Assembly (NCBI GenBank): GCA_023053575.1
Contig: JAKZAP010000014.1
Coordinates: 558,001-622,000, forward strand
Origin: Branchinecta lynchi
Lineage: Eukaryota > Arthropoda > Branchiopoda > Anostraca > Branchinectidae
Direction of reading: 5' to 3'
Length of the DNA stretch: 64,000 bases
The notes under the pieces were generated by a model, which had not been told where the DNA came from, ran no database searches, and worked only from the letters and a program-made list of their open reading frames with translations. The position numbers and the translations under genes are program-made. Shown here piece by piece: positions 30,776 to 41,970 of this stretch. Position 1 is the stretch's first letter, and every line of letters starts with the position of its first letter.

Positions 30776-32071
30776 GGGATCCCAAAACGTAAGTGGAGGG
30801 ATACCTATGACATCGCAAAAGTTGCCCGTCTGTCCGTCCGTCCGTCTGTAAGCACGATAACTCTCGAAGCGAATGAGATATTTTGATGAAACTTGGTGTG
30901 AGAATTCGTTGGGTCGTCGGACCAGTCAAGTTCGTAGATGGGCTTTGTAGCCCTACATTTAGGGGTGGGGGAGGGGGTTCAAATTAAGGGGCAAAAAAAA
31001 TATTTTGAAACAGCTAATGTGTAAAAAAAAACATGCTGAGCACGACGGTGAAAACTATTTTGTCATCGGACGAGTAGTTCGCCCGGAATCCGGCCAAAAC
31101 CGGAAAGTTTGTTAAAAGTAAAAGTTTTATTTGAAGTTGATTAGATATTCGATTTAGGGGTAGGAAGACATGCTAAAGACGATGGTGAAAACCATTTTCT
31201 CGACGGACAAGTAGTTCGCCCGGAATCCGGCACAAAACGGAAAGTTCGTTAGAAGTAAAAGTTTTATTTTAAGTTGATTAGATGTTCGATTTAGGGGTGG
31301 GAAGACACGCTGACCACGGTGGTGAAAACCGTTTTCTCGACGTACAAGTAGTTCGCCCGGAATCCGGCCAAAACCGGAAAGTTTGTTAAAAGTAAAAGTT
31401 TTATTTTAAGTTGATTAGATGTTCGATTTAAGGCAAGAAGACATGTTGAACACTTATGTGAAAACAATTTTCTACCCGGACATGTAGTTCGCCCGGAATC
31501 CGGCGAAAACCGGAAAGTTGGTTAAAAGTAAAAGTTTAATCTGAAGTTGATTGAATGTTTGATTTATGGGTAAAAAGACATGCCGAACACGACGGTGAAA
31601 ATCATTTTCTCGCTGGGCAACTAGTTCGCCCGGAATCCGGCCAAAACCGGAAGATTTGTTAAAAGCAAAAGTTCGATTAGATGACAGATTAAGGGGCAAG
31701 AAGAGAGGCTGAGTCGGTTTATGACAATGGTTTTTAACCCGGACATATAATTATTACGGAATCCGGTTGGAACCAGATTTTTTTTTAAAGTCAAACTTTT
31801 ATTTAAAGTTCATTAGATGTTCTTTATAGGGATAAGGAGATACGCTGGTTTTGTTTCTGTATTTTTTTTTTGCTGGACTAGTAGTTCGCTCGGAAATCGG
31901 CAGGAATTCTCGGTCAGTATCGTCAAACTAGATATGGATTATAGAGGTATATCTGAACTTGGTATTCTCTGATGATTAGCCTGTCCAAGACTGGATCTGG
32001 CGGAGACAAGACTCGATTGTCTGAATCAAATATTAGATTTTTTGGATCCCATCGACACCTTTGGTCTTGTT
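30776..32071 (+). repeat. Family A element, complete
   Basis: It begins GGGATCCCAAAACGTAAG, then the GTCCGTCCGTCCGTCTG stretch and TTTTGATGAAACTTGGTGTG. About six tandem units of around 115 bp (ATCCGGCCAAAACCGGAAAG) follow from 31080 to 31900. It ends GGATCCCATCGACACCTTTG..TCTTGTT. Confidence 0.85.
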
Positions 32072-33707
32072 TTATTCGATCTTGTCATATTCTCTAAGCT
32101 TCCATTGCCGAGTAAAAGCAAGACAAAGGGTTTCCATGGTACCGAAGAGGAGGAATACTTGTTGCACTTACGTTTCTTGTTTGTCTATTTACTCAATAAA
32201 AGTAAGAATGCGAGAATTTGAATGAACTTAGGTTAGAAACTTGTGGGGTAAACGAAAGATGGGTGGATGAAGAATGGATGTGCAGGATCATGGGAAATAG
32301 TTGTTTTATGATTATTAAACAGTTGGCGAGGTTCTTCAGGGTAGCCCTAGCCCATAGGGATAGGTGCTTATAGAAGGTATTATTTTGTTTGTTTGTGCTT
32401 ATTTTTCAGGTATTTGCCATGGCCTTTGGCTCTTAGTGTAAATAAATCTTGTCTTATCTTATCTTAAAATATGCATAAGAAAAAACAATTGTAGACAACG
32501 GAGATCTCAGGAGCGTCCAAGTCCACTGGTAGCATAGATTATGGGGGACATTCGGAAACTTCGGTGTTGACGGGATTCCGAAATAGGCTTTGCTGATTTT
32601 ATTGTATCCCTAAAGCCTTAAAGGACCTGTCTTACCTATAGTACTTATGCAGACCCCCGGAGGAGCCAATTTCGCACGGTACATTCTAAACCCTCTAATA
32701 AACCACGCTTATTTTCTCACTTGCCGTGTTTTGCTACCTTCGATGTGTATCACGCTGTCGACGGTTGTCTGCGAGAAATTTTTCCGTCAGAAAAACAGTT
32801 ATGTAAACTATTTCACTGTTTTCGCTACAAGTCAACGGGTCTCGGAAAAAGCTTAAAACAGCCAAACCGTGGGTTATTTGTTAAAAGCACGGCGCAGTTT
32901 TAAAGTATTCAAACATTTTAAAATATAGTAAGTTGAAGAGTAAATAGTGCGAAGGGTCCTTTAAGCCCTCTTCTTTCCGAAGTAAAGATCCTCCGTCACT
33001 AATGTTTTAGGGTCCCAAAAAAAGAAACAGGACGAAAAGTTCCGAAAATGGATCTAAGAAACGCGCTCCAGTCATCTGGGCTGCTTGCAAAACTGACCTA
33101 TCACTCCGAAAACCCTTAAAGCCTAGTTCCAGGCTAGAAGCTGACACTTCTTTTATCCAGTCATCGTCTTAGTATTAAATTTAATGTTTAAAGATCACGG
33201 ACAGGAGTAAAGTCGACCTATATCATCGTCCGCCTGTCTCTTCCCCTCTCTATGTTGCCGCGGTCAGTCCAATGCAGTCGAATCCCACTTGGAACCTTCA
33301 CATTTCTTTCAGTCTCGTCAAATGATTCTCTTCCACCTTCACCTACACATGTACCTTACGGTACGTGTTACTAACGAGTATTTGTTTCATACAATGCGAC
33401 TTTTTTCATAGATTGCAACTTCCGGTTCTTTCGATTGTCAAAGCCGAGGTAAAAGCTTTGACCTGACAAGGCTTCTATCCATACATACCGATGGAACAGA
33501 CAGGTGTCATACTAAGGCAGACGTATACCCATCACGAGATTGCTTGAAACAGCTTTTGCTTTTGTCTGCAGATTTCTAACCGATGAAGCAATGGAAGTTC
33601 AAAGTTCTTATGAATGCTGAGTCGCGTCCATCTGGCGGTCCTATAGTCCTTGGTTTTGCGATCAGTGTCTTTGCAAGACGTGTCTAGCGAGGCGTCCATC
33701 GTCCCCC
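32072..33707. other. No gene recognised
   Basis: Several short frames (for example 32647-32856) have no motif or splice context. Nothing supportable. Confidence 0.3.
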
Positions 33708-35020
33708 AACAAAACCAAAGGTTTCGATGGGATCCCAAAAATTCAACATCTGATCCAGACAACTGGGTCTTGTCTTAGCCAGATCCAGTCTTCGCCAGAC
33801 TCCTTGAACGATTTTACAATTAAAATTCAGAAACAGATTAAGGCCAAATAGCTAATCACCTGAGAAAACCAAGTTCAGATTTGGATTCAGCATGTGTGTT
33901 TACCCCTATAATTCATATCTGTTTTGGGCTTCCTGCCACTTCTGCCAATTTCCCGGTTCCGGCCGAACTCCAGAACTATTTGTCCGGCGAAAAAAGAAAG
34001 CTCAAAGACGAAATCAGGGTATCTTCTTTCCCCAGTAATGAACATCTAATCAACTTAAAATAAAAATTTAGCTTATAACAAATTTTCCGATTCCAGCCGG
34101 ATTCCGGTCGAACTAAATGTCCGGGTAAAATACGATTGTCATACAGGGACTCAGCATCTCTTCTTACCCCTAAATCGCTTATCTAATCAACTAGAAATAA
34201 AACTATGACTTCCAACAGTTTTCCGGTTTTGGCCGGATTCCGGACGAACTACATGTCCGGGTAGAAACTTGTTTTCACAAAAGTGTTCAGCATGTCTTCT
34301 TGCCCTAAATCGAGCATGTAATCAACTCCAAATAAAACTTTTAATTTTGACAAACTTTCCGGCTTGGGCCGGATTCCGGTCGAAATACTTGTCCATCGAG
34401 AAAATAGTTTTCACCATCGTCTTCAGCATGTCTTCCTACCTCTAAATCGAACATTTAATCAACTTCAAATAAAACTTTTACTTTCAACAAACTTTCCGGT
34501 TTGGGCCGGATTCCGGGCGAAATAATTGTCCGTCGAGAAAATAGTTTTCACCATCGTCTTCAGCATGTCTTCCTACCCCTAAATCGAACATCTAACCATT
34601 TGCAAATAAAACTTTTACTTTCAACAAAAACTTTCCGGTTTGTGCCGGATTCCGGGCGAAATACTTGTCCGTCGAGAAAATAATTTTCACCATCGTCTTC
34701 AGCATGTCTTCCTACCCCTAAATCGAACATCTAATCAACTTCAAATAAAACTTTTTCAAATAAAAATCGACTATCACATTAGCTGTTTCAAAATATTTTG
34801 TTTGTCCCTTAATTTGAATCCCCTCCCCCACTCCTAAATGTAGAGCTACAAAGCCCATCTACGAACTTGACTGGTCCGACGACCCAAAGAACCCTCACAC
34901 CAAGTTTCATCGAAATATCTCATTCCCTTCGAGAGTTATCGTGCTTACAGACGGACGGACGGACAGACGGACAACTTTTGCGATGTCATAGGTATCCCTC
35001 CACTTACGTTTTGGGATCTC
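33708..35020 (-). repeat. Family A element, minus orientation
   Basis: It starts AACAAAACCAAAGG..GATGGGATCCC, has about seven 115-bp units, and ends in ACTTACGTTTTGGGATC. Confidence 0.85.
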
Positions 35021-35410
35021 CAAAATGGTCGCTCCACATGATCCCCTGGCGTTGGTGGGAGCTTAACCTAACAAGCACAAAGCCGTTCGTAGTTTAGTGG
35101 TTTTCTTTCAAAGTCAGGAAAAGTCAGGAAATCTTCTAATACCATTCCGCAAGAAGGACAAGTTCCAATTTCCCTCGGAATTGTCAGCTCTTAGCTAGGG
35201 CTATAAATTTATAATTTGGTGTAATGGACAAGTATTGATTTATTTTCGTTTCATGATTCAAGTAAAAAAAAGGTGACGTTAGTCCTTGGGTACCACTTTG
35301 CTGATATTGGCGGTTCCGAACGGCTTTTGGTTTTAATTGCCGGATCGATTGAATCAAATTACGTTTACGAGGAAGATACAAAATGGGAAAAGATTTGTCA
35401 AACAGGAGAA

Positions 35411-35570
35411 CACTGTAAAAAGTTCCCCCGAGTAAAGATTTACGTTAACTGCAGTATTTGCTACTTGTCTCTACTGAGATAACATTAATCCGCATTAGAG
35501 ATAAGATTGTCTTTTCAGAGACAAGATTAATCCAGGTAGCAAATACTGCAAGATTTTTTTTTTTACAGTG
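35411..35570 (+). mobile_element. CACTGTAAAA-family fold-back MITE
   Basis: The 160-bp element has CACTGTAAAAAG at the left and TTTTTTTACAGTG at the right. The inner palindrome is TGCAGTATTTGCTACT / GGTAGCAAATACTGCA. It lies at the end of a 45-codon open frame (from about 35276) that may be an interrupted exon. Confidence 0.75.
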
Positions 35571-35781
35571 AAGTCTCATGTTTTCTAGATCATTCTCTAA
35601 TGTCGATGGCCCACAGCGGCCACAATTGGAGCTGGTCTTCTTGATCCAACTAGAACAGAGGCCAAAGTTGAGAATATTAATTTTGTCCTGGCCAGCAGTT
35701 AGGTGGCATTTGTTAATGACATCCAACATATCAAGCTAGTCACTCCAGTAAGTCAAGTCCAAATTAGAGACCCTGAGGTCA

Positions 35782-35950
35782 CACTATAAAAAAAGAAATT
35801 GCAGTATTTACTACTGGGATTAATCCTGTCTCTAAAAAGATAATCTTCTCTCTAATTCGGATTAATCTTATCGCAGTAGAGATAAAATTAGTCCGAGTAG
35901 CAAATACTAAAGTTAACTTTAACCCTTACTCGGAGAAATATTTTACAGTG
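35782..35950 (+). mobile_element. CACTGTAAAA-family fold-back MITE
   Basis: CACTATAAAAAAAG at the left, ATATTTTACAGTG at the right, and the same inner palindrome and GAGATAA words as 35411-35570. Confidence 0.7.
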
Positions 35951-36826
35951 GAGCGCTTGCGAAATGTTTCGTGTAGCTTCGGGATTACAGCTGAGACGAA
36001 ATGCAGCCAGTCGACACTAAAACTTAACATCCCAAAACTGTTTTTACTAGAAATCTGTAGGCTATCCAAACACTTTTTTATAGATCTTTCCTTTTTCATC
36101 TTTTCTTCCTTTTCTACTCCGCTGTCGCCAAGTGCATCTAGTGGGCTACTGTAAATTTAACTAGTTATTTCCACCGACAGGGAGGGAGCATGTCTACAGT
36201 TCATAACCTCTAATTGAAAATTTAAGCTAGCCCCAGTACCTTGTAGGAATTAGAGACTGGGGAAATAAATGACCCATTGAGCTTTTCATTAAAAGCAAGT
36301 CCGGAAAACCGGTTCTTGGAAGTTCGTAAATTTGAAGGGCCTGGGGGTTGGGAGTAGAAGGGCAGCTTAGTATTATGAATCATAGGCGGCATGAAGGAGT
36401 GAACGAGTTCGGCTCGATATATCTGTGGTTACATTTTACATACGCAACAAAAAGCACTAAGCTAACACGGGTGGAAACTGAAAAAACAAACACTCAGGTG
36501 GCAAAACTAGCCCCTTTTCGCGGGGGGGGGGGGGCAAGCCCAAGTTTTGCCGACAAGATTTAACAATTTACCGACAAAAAGGTCCGTTGCCACAACGATC
36601 CGCGCGAACGCATCTTACAACCGTTGTAATAATATACAAATAAAACACAAACTAACAAACAACGAAACGAACATAAAATCAAGTACAGTTAAAATGTTCA
36701 GTGAAATACGAAGCGAAGGATTTTAGATATCTTTCTGAAGATTTCGTTGGAGGGGGAATCAGAATCAGAATCATTTTATTTTCCCAAATATTCGTTAAAA
36801 TAGCCTGGGATGTCAAAACGTTAAAT
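35951..36826. other. No gene recognised
   Basis: A G tract at 36522 is flanked by the hairpin GGCAAAACT/AGTTTTGCC. No gene found. Confidence 0.3.
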
Positions 36827-37894
36827 AACAAGACCAAAGGTGTCGATGGGATCCCAAAAATCTAAGATTTGATCCAGACAATTCGGTCTTATCTTCGCCA
36901 GGCTAATCATCAGAGAAAACCGAGTTCAGATATTATATCTACCTATCTATACCTCTATAAGCCATATCTATTTTGACGATATTGACCGAAACTTCCTGCT
37001 TTACGACTGCCAAATTTGCGGTTTCGCCCGAATTCCGAGCGAACTACTAGTCCAGCAAAAAAAGAAAAATTCAGAAACGAAGCCGGCGTATCTCCTTATC
37101 CCTATAAAGAAATCTAATCAACTTTAAATAAAATTTTGAATTAAAAAAAATGCGGGTACAACCGGATTCCGGACAAATTATATGTCCGGGTGAAAAATGA
37201 TCATTATATACAGACTCAGCGTTTCTTCTTACCCCTAAATATATCATCTAATCAAAACTTCAGATAAAGCTTTTACTTTTAACATATTTTCCGGTTTTGG
37301 CCGGATTACAGGCGAACTAGTTGTCCGGCGAGAAAATGGTTTTCACCATCGGGTTCAGCATATCTTCTTACCCACAAATCTAACATTTAATCAACTTCAG
37401 ATAAAACTGTTACTTTTAATCAACTTTCCGGTTTTGGCCGGATTCCGGACGAACTAATTGTCCGGCGACAAAATGATTTTCACGATCATGCTCAGCATGA
37501 CTTCTTACCCCTAAATGAAACATTTAATCAACTTCAAATAAAACTTTTACTTTTAACAAGCTTTCCGGTTTTTGCCGGATTCCGGACGAACTACTTGTCC
37601 GGCGAGAAAATGATTGTCACCATCGTGCTCAGCATGTCTTCTTACTTCATAATCATTAGCTGTTTAAAAATATTTTATTTGTCCCTTAAACTGAACCCCC
37701 TCCCCCGCCCCCAAATATAGGGCTACAGAGCCCATCTACGAACTCGACCTTACCCTTGACCCAAACAATCCTCATACCAAGTTTCATCAAAATATCTCCT
37801 TCCCTTCGAGAGTTATCGTGCTTACAGACGGACGGACGGACAACTTTTGCGATGTCATGGGTATCCCTCCACTTACGTTTTGGGATCCCAAAAA
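36827..37894 (-). repeat. Family A element, minus orientation
   Basis: It begins AACAAGACCAAAGGTGTCG and ends ACTTACGTTTTGGGATCCCA, with about four 115-bp units between. Confidence 0.85.
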
Positions 37895-38317
37895 CCCGAA
37901 ATATAAACATTATAAATACTATTGGTTTCTTTCCGCTGTTGTGTCATGATCTTGTTTGCTTTCTGCTTCCAGGTTGTGGTGCTTAACGAAGTATGGTACA
38001 AATGATCTGCTATACCGCTAGCTGTGCTTGATCGGTGGTTTCTGGAGAAGCTTGGGTTTAAAGCGGCAACCCACTCGACTAAACACACCCTGTAAGATGC
38101 GCCCCTCCGAAGCGGGGGTGTCCACCTCGCTGAAAACCTCGAACTGATCTTCTATCCACCAACATGAACGAACAAATATCTTGTTAGATCCTAGCCTAGA
38201 ATTTGAGCACGCGATGGTACCCAGCCTCAACATGTATGAATTGGTATTCCTTCCAGAGCTTGGATAGATCCAGAGCGGGTGAAAATATTTTTAATAACAT
38301 ACACCAGAAAATAAGTG

Positions 38318-38635
38318 CAGAGTTGCCACATCAAAAATATTTAGAGAGTGACTTTTGGCCCAAAACAGAGAGTGAAATGGGAGTGAAATATTTTGTTACG
38401 AAAAAACATGAAGTACAGGTGAAATAGTTACTTATGGTCGGAATCGCCCCTGCAAAAACCACGCATCTTAATTGTATTTTCACGAAAAAACGTCTTTTTT
38501 GGAATCCTTGCTGCAAAAGGGACACATTCGGACGTAACCTGAAATAGGGTGATTTTTATGTCCTACGTAGGACAAGAGTGACATAAACAAAATAGAGTGA
38601 CCGTTCACACTATCGTGCGACATGTGGCAACCCTG
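38318..38635 (+). mobile_element. hAT-type MITE, CAGGGTTGCCACA family
   Basis: The ends are CAGAGTTGCCACATC and GACATGTGGCAACCCTG. The flanks AATAAGTG (38310-38317) and AATAAGTA (38636-38643) form an 8-bp duplication with one change. A fragment of the family is at 11406-11505. Confidence 0.8.
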
Positions 38636-39099
38636 AATAAGTAGTCTGCCACTCGTGAGGAGTGGGATTTTTCATGTATTGACCAGTGTTGCCAGCTGGT
38701 TGCAACGTTTCAAGCTAGATCCATCCAACAAATACAAAGAAGGATGCTTTCATGCAAAGTTTTCAAATTATCACCAATTATGTCACCAATTAGAATTAAT
38801 AATAAAAAATTATAGTAGTGATAAAAGAAAAACCCTAAGGATACTGATTATATTATCCACAAGAAAATCAGCGATCTGCCTTGAGACGATCAGATTTTTC
38901 TAATATTCGACTAGAGACTAGCGTTGCAAGCTGATCGGAACGTTTCAGGCTACAAAAATTCAAAGAAGGATGCTTTCGGGAGGGATTTTCAAACTGTCAC
39001 CAATTACGTTTAGAAATGGAAATTGCAGAAAAAATAAAAATAAATAACCCGAAGGCTTATATTATAGTGTGCACCAGAAAATAAGTGATCTGCCACTGG

Positions 39100-40223
39100 T
39101 TACAGTTTAACTAAAAGCCGGTTTATTTCTAAATACTGGATCAGAATACATTGAATTATTTTGACTCTACTGAGGGATTTTTTTATTTTTTACCTTGGTA
39201 AGTCCCGACGCGAAGAAATTTCAATGACTAATGACACAATGCTTAGGAAATGTTCAATTCCAGATTGTAAGATCAATTTTCTTCGGAAGAAAAAGCAACT
39301 ATTAGTTGCGTATTTGGTCTCTGTTATGATCGCTATTTTGTCTTTTTTTCCCGTTTTTGTCAAAACAGGGAACACGCTGTTTCTCATTTTCACGTTTTTG
39401 TACGCTGTTCCGTGTTCCGCTGTATGTTTTGCAAAATAGGAAACGCGCTCTCCTAGCATGTTTTTATCACTGTTCAGATAGAAAATTGCAGAGAGATTCG
39501 CAGACAGAAAAGAAAGAATAGCAGAAGTTTAGAGAACAAGCGTGGACATAAGCATGGTCACTAAGAGCGTGTTCCATCCTTCTAACAATAGTTACTATTA
39601 GTTACTATTTACGTTCCATACTCACGAAAAGTTACTACACTGACCGTTCCAACCTTGTCAGAATAGTAACTAATAGTTACTATTTGCTTACCATGCTCGG
39701 GAGCGTAGTAAGCGTAGTAACTACGTATCTCTGTAACGTGATTGGTCGGCTTCGCCCCTGGCGTGAGATCCTGCTGGAAAATAGAAAAAATCGTTCCAGC
39801 CTTGACGGCAAAAAGCCAGAATTCGTGACGTCATGCGTAGTAACTACGGTAAGTAGGATGGAACACGCTCTAAGTATGGTCGTTTCGGAATTTTTCTGTC
39901 AGTTACTAAGTGGTTACGCCGCCTCCTTTTTCGCTGGCCTGATCTCCAATGTTAAATACACATTTCAAATTTCCCGCCTTAGACACTTGCTTGGGAACCG
40001 AAATTTGTGTTTACGTCAGAACAGCGACAAAACATGGAACAGCGTAAACAAAAATACCATTTTTTGTCCAAAACAGACAAATGTGAACACAGAACACGGA
40101 ACAGGAACCAGAGACAAAAACTAATTAAGTAACGCATTTTCATCGAGCCTTCAAGCCTATTAAAGTAAACTAGTGATGGGTAACTAGACTGTCGTATCTC
40201 ATTCCTGTTTGGTTAAACTTTAA
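39100..40223 (+). mobile_element. TTAA-type MITE (piggyBac-like), with nested insert
   Basis: The left end is TTACAGTTTAACTAAAAGCC (TTAA mutated to TTAC) and the right end TTGGTTAAACTTTAA. Internal blocks (ACATTGAATTATT, GTAACGCATTTTCATCG, GTGATGGGTAACTAGA) are shared with 5358-6219 and 40918-41379. An inner inverted pair (ATTAGTTGCGTATTTGGTCTC and its mirror near 40115) further folds the element. Confidence 0.65.
39560..39871 (+). mobile_element. AGAGCGTGTTCCATCC inverted-repeat MITE
   Basis: AGAGCGTGTTCCATCCT and AGGATGGAACACGCTCT are perfect inverted repeats. The flanks AAGCATGGTC (39550-39559) and AAGTATGGTC (39872-39881) match at 9 of 10 bases. The interior has several TAGTAACTA palindromes. 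A 9-10 bp duplication would fit a Mutator-like origin. Confidence 0.65.
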
Positions 40224-40439
40224 GTCGATCGGGATTTTTTCATATATTCGACAGACCCATCTTTGTCAGTTGGTCGATAAAGCTTCTTACTTAACATGAA
40301 CCAGAAAATAAGCGATCTGCCACTTGCTGCGAAGATTGTGATTTTTTATATTTTCCGGAGCTGAGCTCGCGACGTTACAAGCTAGATCCATCTACAGAAA
40401 TACAAAGAAGGATGCTTTGAGGCGACATGTACAAATTAT

Positions 40440-40660
40440 GTATTTAATATAGAAAAATTACTCTTAATCACTCTTTTTGTATCACAAAACCCTATGGCAT
40501 AACAAAAGGTGTCCGCCTGCTCATCCGTCAGTCTGTCTGTCCGTCCGTCTGTGAGCACGATATCCTCTCGAAGGGAATGAGATATTTTGATGAAGCTTGG
40601 TGTGAGGATTCTTTCGCTCAAGGGAAAGGTCGAGTTCGTAGATGGGCTCTATGTTGGGAT
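40440..40660 (+). repeat. Family A fragment
   Basis: Only the non-tandem left part is present (GTCTGTCTGTCCGTCCGTC, ATGAGATATTTTGATGAAGC, GATGGGCTCTATG). Confidence 0.7.
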
Positions 40661-40917
40661 TCTGCCTTATTATGGCGTTCGTAAACCTTGTCTATAGTTG
40701 AATTAAACAAATAACTATATTCTGACAGAAATACTTTCGATCGGTCAAACAAGATGAAGATATAAAACAAAAGATACAAGATAGTTAAATTCACTCTACG
40801 CTCGATAGCTTTCCTCAAAGTCAAAGGTAATAGTCAGTTCGGCACAGGTAAAGTTTAGTTGTGTTCTCCCTTCTCTCCGAGTTCGCTCTGACGCGAAGGT
40901 CACCGGACCTCGCGTCC

Positions 40918-41379
40918 TTAAAGTTTAACTGAACAGGCAACTTATTTTTACATCTTAGATTCAAATACATTGAATTATTACAACACACATTGGGGATTTT
41001 CATTCTGTCCACAGTAGTCTTCAGTAGGGACGTTGGGAACTTGGACGCTTTCCCATGGTGAATCCGTCCACAATTCGCCCGCGAAAATTTAAACTGTCGA
41101 CCAAATGTGATTTTTCAAGCTCATATTTTGGTCGAGGTCAGATATGGCAAATACACAATTTATTTATTCCTATGCTGCTGGTGTTGTTGCCAAATGTTCC
41201 AGGCACCGTAGAGCTATCACAAAAACGGGAAGAGCAGCAAGCACAATGGGATAATCGGTTATTTGGAAATATCAGAAAAACAAACTAACGCTTTTTCATC
41301 GGGTTTTCAAGATTATTTAAGTGAACAAGTGATGGGTAACTAGATTGTCGTATCCTGGCCCTTTTCGGTTAAACTTTAA
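40918..41379 (+). mobile_element. TTAA-type MITE (piggyBac-like)
   Basis: TTAAAGTTTAACTGAAC at the left and CGGTTAAACTTTAA at the right give TTAA at both borders. It is 462 bp and has the same internal blocks as 5358-6219. Confidence 0.75.
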
Positions 41380-41424
41380 CTAATTCGTTCAAGAAATGGC
41401 TATTGTTATGATGGTTAAATTTTT

Positions 41425-41957
41425 GAGATCCCATCGAAATATTTGGTCTTGTTACACTAAGTAACTAGATGTCCGATTTAGGAGTAAGCAGAGATGCTGA
41501 ATCCGTATACGATAATCGTTTTCTACGTGAATATATAGTTCGCTCGGAATCCTGCTGAAACCGGAAAATTTGTTCTAAGTTGAAGTTTTATTTGAAGTTG
41601 ATTAGATGTTCAATATGTAAGGAGATACGCTGAATTGGTTTTTGAGCTTTATTTGTTTTCCAGTCTAGTAGTTCCTGCATTCGTCCCAAACCGTAAATTT
41701 GGCAGAAGTAAGGCAGGAAATTAATATCCGTTTCGTAAAATTTGATATGAATTATCGTGGTATACACACATGCAGAATCCATATCCGAACTTCGTTTTCT
41801 CGGACGATTAGCTACTTGGCCTTAATCTTTTTCTACATTCTAATAGGAAAAATGTCTGGTGAAGACTGGATCTGGCGAAGACAAGACCCAATTGTTTTGA
41901 TCAGATATTCAATTTTTGGGATCCCATCGAAATATTTGGTCTTGTTACACTAAGTAA
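41425..41957 (+). repeat. Family A fragment with duplicated end
   Basis: The end sequence GATCCCATCGAAATATTTGG..TTGTTACACTAAGTAA occurs at both 41428-41465 and 41920-41957. It encloses about three 115-bp units in plus orientation. This suggests internal rearrangement or duplication at the 3' side of the GPCR exon. Confidence 0.65.
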
Positions 41958-41970
41958 TTGTAAGACTCAC

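Larger units (their letters stand above)
38640..40460 (+). repeat. About 230-bp tandem repeat split by a transposon
   Basis: Units starting near 38650, 38880 and 40270 share AAAGAAGGATGCTTT, AAATTA[T/C]CACCAATTA and ACCAGAAAATAAG.GATCTGC. The TTAA-type element 39100-40223 sits inside the array. Confidence 0.65.

Noticed and set aside
39161..40124. Frames of 92 and 146 codons as genes
   Set aside because: They run through the inverted repeats of the TTAA-type element and its nested insert.
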